A stretch of 6,077 nt of DNA from Pseudomonas sp. UBA5782. Lineage in GTDB: Bacteria; Pseudomonadota; Gammaproteobacteria; Pseudomonadales; Pseudomonadaceae. The translations under genes were made by a program, and so were the position numbers. The notes beneath the pieces were generated by a model. That model was not told the origin of the DNA and did not search any database. It worked only from the letters and a program-made list of their open reading frames with translations. Below, piece by piece: positions 5,365 to 6,077 of this stretch (within the stretch, counting starts at the first letter, position 1; every line of letters starts with the position of its first letter). Location: positions 306-6,382 of the forward strand of contig DIEE01000156.1 in NCBI GenBank assembly GCA_002418465.1, read 5' to 3'.

Positions 5365-5376
5365 GGCAGTGATGCC
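5365..5376. promoter_or_regulatory. GGCA-GTGA-TGCC palindrome, second possible Lrp-type operator
   Basis: GGCAGTGATGCC has the same GGCA/TGCC arms as 5310-5320 with a 4-nt centre. It lies 29 nt before the ior ATG. Short arms make chance occurrence possible. Confidence 0.25.
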
Positions 5377-5380
5377 TTCC

Positions 5381-5398
5381 AACAAGAATAAGAGGAAT
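5381..5398 (+). promoter_or_regulatory. Six-triplet A-R-N motif (Hfq/Crc target) spanning the ior ribosome binding site
   Basis: The leader reads AAC AAG AAT AAG AGG AAT, six consecutive A-R-N triplets, with the Shine-Dalgarno AGAGGA inside the run and the ATG 6 nt further on. The distal face of Hfq binds A-R-N repeats, and Pseudomonas CA motifs (AAnAAnAA) at start regions mediate Hfq/Crc catabolite repression. The site overlaps the ribosome binding site, so occupancy would block initiation. Confidence 0.6.
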
Positions 5399-5404
5399 AC
5401 CGCC

Positions 5405-6077
5405 ATGCCCTTGGCCGAAATCCGTCTGGACGACAAGTACCGCCTCGCCACAGGCCACCTTTATCTGACCGGCACGCAGGCGCTGACCCGCCTGCCGATG
5501 CTGCAGCGCCAGCGCGATCTGGCCCACGGCCTGAACACCGCCTGTTTCATTTCCGGTTATCGCGGCTCGCCGCTGGGCGGGCTCGACAAGAGCCTGTGGG
5601 AGGCGCGCGAGTTCCTCCAGCAGAACGCCATCCACTTCCAGCCGGGCGTCAACGAAGAACTGGGCGCCACGGCGGTGTGGGGCAGTCAGCAGACCAACCT
5701 GTTCCCCGGCGCGCGCTACGACGGCGTGTTTTCCCTCTGGTACGGCAAGGGGCCGGGCGTGGATCGCTGCGGCGACGTGTTCAAGCACGGCAATTCCGCC
5801 GGCGTCTCGGCGCACGGCGGGGTGCTGCTGCTGGCCGGTGACGATCATGGCTGCAAGTCCTCGACCATCGCCCACCAGAGCGAGCACGCCTTCATCGCGG
5901 CATCGATTCCGGTGCTCAACCCGGCCAACGTCCAGGAAATCCTCGACTACGGCATCCTTGGCTGGGAGCTTTCACGCTACAGCGGCTGCTGGGTGGCGCT
6001 GAAGACCATCGCCGAGAACGTCGATTCCTCGGCGGTGGTGGACGTCGACCCGCTGCGCATCCAGATCGCCCTGCCAG
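5405..6077 (+). CDS. Indolepyruvate ferredoxin oxidoreductase (large fused type), N-terminal part
   Basis: The frame starts at ATG 5405, with GAGGA 8 nt upstream, and is open to the right edge, giving 224 residues. The intact family protein is about 1,100-1,200 residues. The family oxidatively decarboxylates aryl-pyruvates such as indolepyruvate, the transamination products of aromatic amino acids, to acyl-CoA. It uses thiamine diphosphate and an iron-sulfur centre and reduces ferredoxin. Visible landmarks are TGTQALTRLPMLQ (22-34), the pyrimidine-domain motif SGYRGSPLGGLD (50-61), the glutamate pair VNEELGAT (82-89), GKGPGVDRCGDVFKHGN (114-130) and GDDHGCKSSTIAHQSEH (145-161). The iron-sulfur and gamma-domain parts lie beyond the window. 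The divergent Lrp-type gene is its likely regulator. The true substrate range cannot be read from this part. Confidence 0.9.
   Translation, partial: MPLAEIRLDDKYRLATGHLYLTGTQALTRLPMLQRQRDLAHGLNTACFISGYRGSPLGGLDKSLWEAREFLQQNAIHFQPGVNEELGATAVWGSQQTNLFPGARYDGVFSLWYGKGPGVDRCGDVFKHGNSAGVSAHGGVLLLAGDDHGCKSSTIAHQSEHAFIAASIPVLNPANVQEILDYGILGWELSRYSGCWVALKTIAENVDSSAVVDVDPLRIQIALP

Noticed and set aside
4848..5391. Plus-strand open frames across the lrp gene
   Set aside because: The minus strand encodes a complete Lrp/AsnC protein with helix-turn-helix and RAM domain; the plus frames resemble nothing and run through the regulatory gap.
5327..5887. Minus-strand open frame over the start of the ior gene
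   Set aside because: The plus-strand frame from 5405 shows clear family motifs and a ribosome binding site; the minus frame is a shadow.

Overview
This window reads as a Pseudomonas chromosome. The GC-rich coding bias, a near-canonical AmrZ, and a BphO/BphP pair closely resembling my memory of the P. aeruginosa proteins all point to the P. aeruginosa side of the genus. The species cannot be fixed from the sequence alone. Nothing looks like a phage, insertion sequence, CRISPR array or RNA gene.

Layout from left to right: the C-terminal end of a large Lhr-type helicase (+, cut by the window edge); a short gap with a 7-bp stem-loop; a translationally coupled light-sensing operon, bphO (biliverdin-producing heme oxygenase) and bphP (bacteriophytochrome histidine kinase), both +; a strong bidirectional terminator; amrZ (-), a ribbon-helix-helix regulator of alginate, motility and c-di-GMP genes; a 313-nt AT-richer regulatory gap; phnN (+), ribose 1,5-bisphosphokinase; an Lrp/AsnC regulator (-) whose stop is 4 nt from the phnN stop; a 142-nt divergent gap; and the N-terminal 224 residues of a large indolepyruvate ferredoxin oxidoreductase (+, cut by the window edge).

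Three themes link the genes. First, BphP in P. aeruginosa is a sensor kinase/phosphatase for the alginate regulator AlgB (established knowledge), and here its operon lies tail-to-tail with amrZ, another alginate and biofilm regulator. Second, the gap upstream of amrZ holds an operator-like palindrome that fits AmrZ autorepression, placed where a possible extracytoplasmic-sigma (AlgU-type) promoter would start transcription. Third, the divergent lrp/ior pair carries the same 12-nt AACAAGAATAAG sequence directly at both ribosome binding sites. This is an A-R-N repeat of the kind bound by Hfq with Crc, so the regulator and its probable target enzyme may both be under carbon catabolite repression.

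A further point concerns the amrZ-phnN neighbourhood. In P. aeruginosa PAO1 these two genes bracket the C-P lyase cluster, whereas here they are direct neighbours and no other phn gene lies between them.
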